A DNA stretch of 5,769 bases from an uncultured Alphaproteobacteria bacterium (GTDB lineage Bacteria; Pseudomonadota; Alphaproteobacteria; Rhodobacterales; Rhodobacteraceae), in the NCBI GenBank assembly GCA_929200295.1, contig CAKMZE010000099.1, positions 4,444 through 10,212 on the forward strand. The letters run 5' to 3'. A program made the translations under genes and the position numbers. The first letter of the stretch is position 1. Every line of letters begins with the position of its first letter. The notes below the pieces were generated by a model. The model was given only the letters and a program-made list of their open reading frames with translations. It had not been told where the DNA came from and ran no database searches. This document shows, one piece after another, positions 5,598-5,769 of the stretch.

Positions 5598-5646
5598 AGC
5601 CGTTCCAAAGATCATCGTATGGAATTGCTATGTCATACACAAAACC
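5582..5646 (-). promoter_or_regulatory. Upstream block set B, ahead of the 160-aa protein gene
   Basis: On the minus strand GGTTTTGTGT (5637-5646), ATCTTTGG (5605-5612) and GCGCCCAATTC (5582-5592) repeat the order seen at 4948-5009. The outer two blocks are about 55 bases apart in both copies, while the middle block is shifted by about a helical turn. The 225-base stretch 5545-5769 otherwise shows no confident gene. Confidence 0.45.
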
Positions 5647-5692
5647 TTATCGATTTTATGACAAATGCTAACTATTGTTTTCGCGATCTGAG

Positions 5693-5702
5693 ACACATGT
5701 GT
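5693..5702. repeat. 10-bp palindrome ACACATGTGT
   Basis: Perfect palindrome about 150 bases upstream of the 160-aa protein gene. It could be a dimeric regulator site, but I know of no matching regulator and it occurs once in the window. Confidence 0.25.
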
Positions 5703-5730
5703 GGAAAATAATTTTAGAAGGTTGAAACTG

Positions 5731-5769
5731 TGATCAAGCTGCCCCATTTTAGTTGACCATGGGATCGAC
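5731..5769. mobile_element. Possible insertion-sequence end at right edge
   Basis: TGATCAAGCTGCCCCATTTT resembles in style the terminal repeats of IS3-type elements, which start TG and often carry CTGCCCC. Read on the minus strand, an open frame enters from the right edge and stops at 5749 (VDPMVN, stop), where a transposase could end just inside such a repeat. Only 39 bases are visible, so this is a tentative reading. Confidence 0.2.

Noticed and set aside
5700..5708. TTTTCCACA on the minus strand as a DnaA box
   Set aside because: One mismatch to the consensus, a single copy, and no origin-like cluster or AT-rich unwinding region next to it.

Overview
The window looks like part of an alphaproteobacterial chromosome, most probably Rhodobacterales (Roseobacter or Rhodobacter type). 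The reasons are a TRAP-transporter DctM permease, alphaproteobacterial-style TpiA and Tgt, a SufT-like and an IscA/SufA-like Fe-S assembly protein close together, a surface protein ending in a VPLPA-CTERM sorting signal, and a full CtrA-type box (TTAA-N7-TTAA). The taxonomic call is an inference from protein character, not from a search. Coding density is high, and no rRNA, tRNA, CRISPR array or complete insertion sequence is visible.

Layout. Bases 2-955 (+) are the C-terminal 317 residues of a TRAP large permease, cut by the left edge. It converges on a run of four minus-strand genes. In transcription order these are a SufT/MIP18-like protein (3073-2711), an unrecognised membrane-anchored coiled-coil protein (2640-2164), an IscA/SufA-family A-type carrier (2116-1748) and triosephosphate isomerase tpiA (1702-965). 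Gaps of 70, 47 and 45 bases and the lack of strong terminators suggest a shared transcript. A promoter-like pair (TTTACG, 17 bases, TATATG) lies just ahead of the SufT start.

Divergent from that run is tgt (3185-4315, +), tRNA-guanine transglycosylase for queuosine. Its stop codon interlocks with the stop of a convergent gene (4899-4312, -) encoding a small secreted VPLPA-CTERM protein. Upstream of it is an unrecognised cytosolic 160-residue protein (5544-5062, -). The last 225 bases hold no confident gene; the right edge may be an insertion-sequence end.

Most interesting points. (1) A perfect palindromic CtrA-type box lies 30-45 bases upstream of the VPLPA-CTERM gene. (2) The two rightmost genes share three short sequence blocks in the same order in their upstream regions, which suggests co-regulation or a duplicated control region. 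(3) An undescribed coiled-coil membrane protein with a 21-bp heptad duplication sits between two Fe-S assembly genes. I found no clear evidence for an entirely new multi-gene system.
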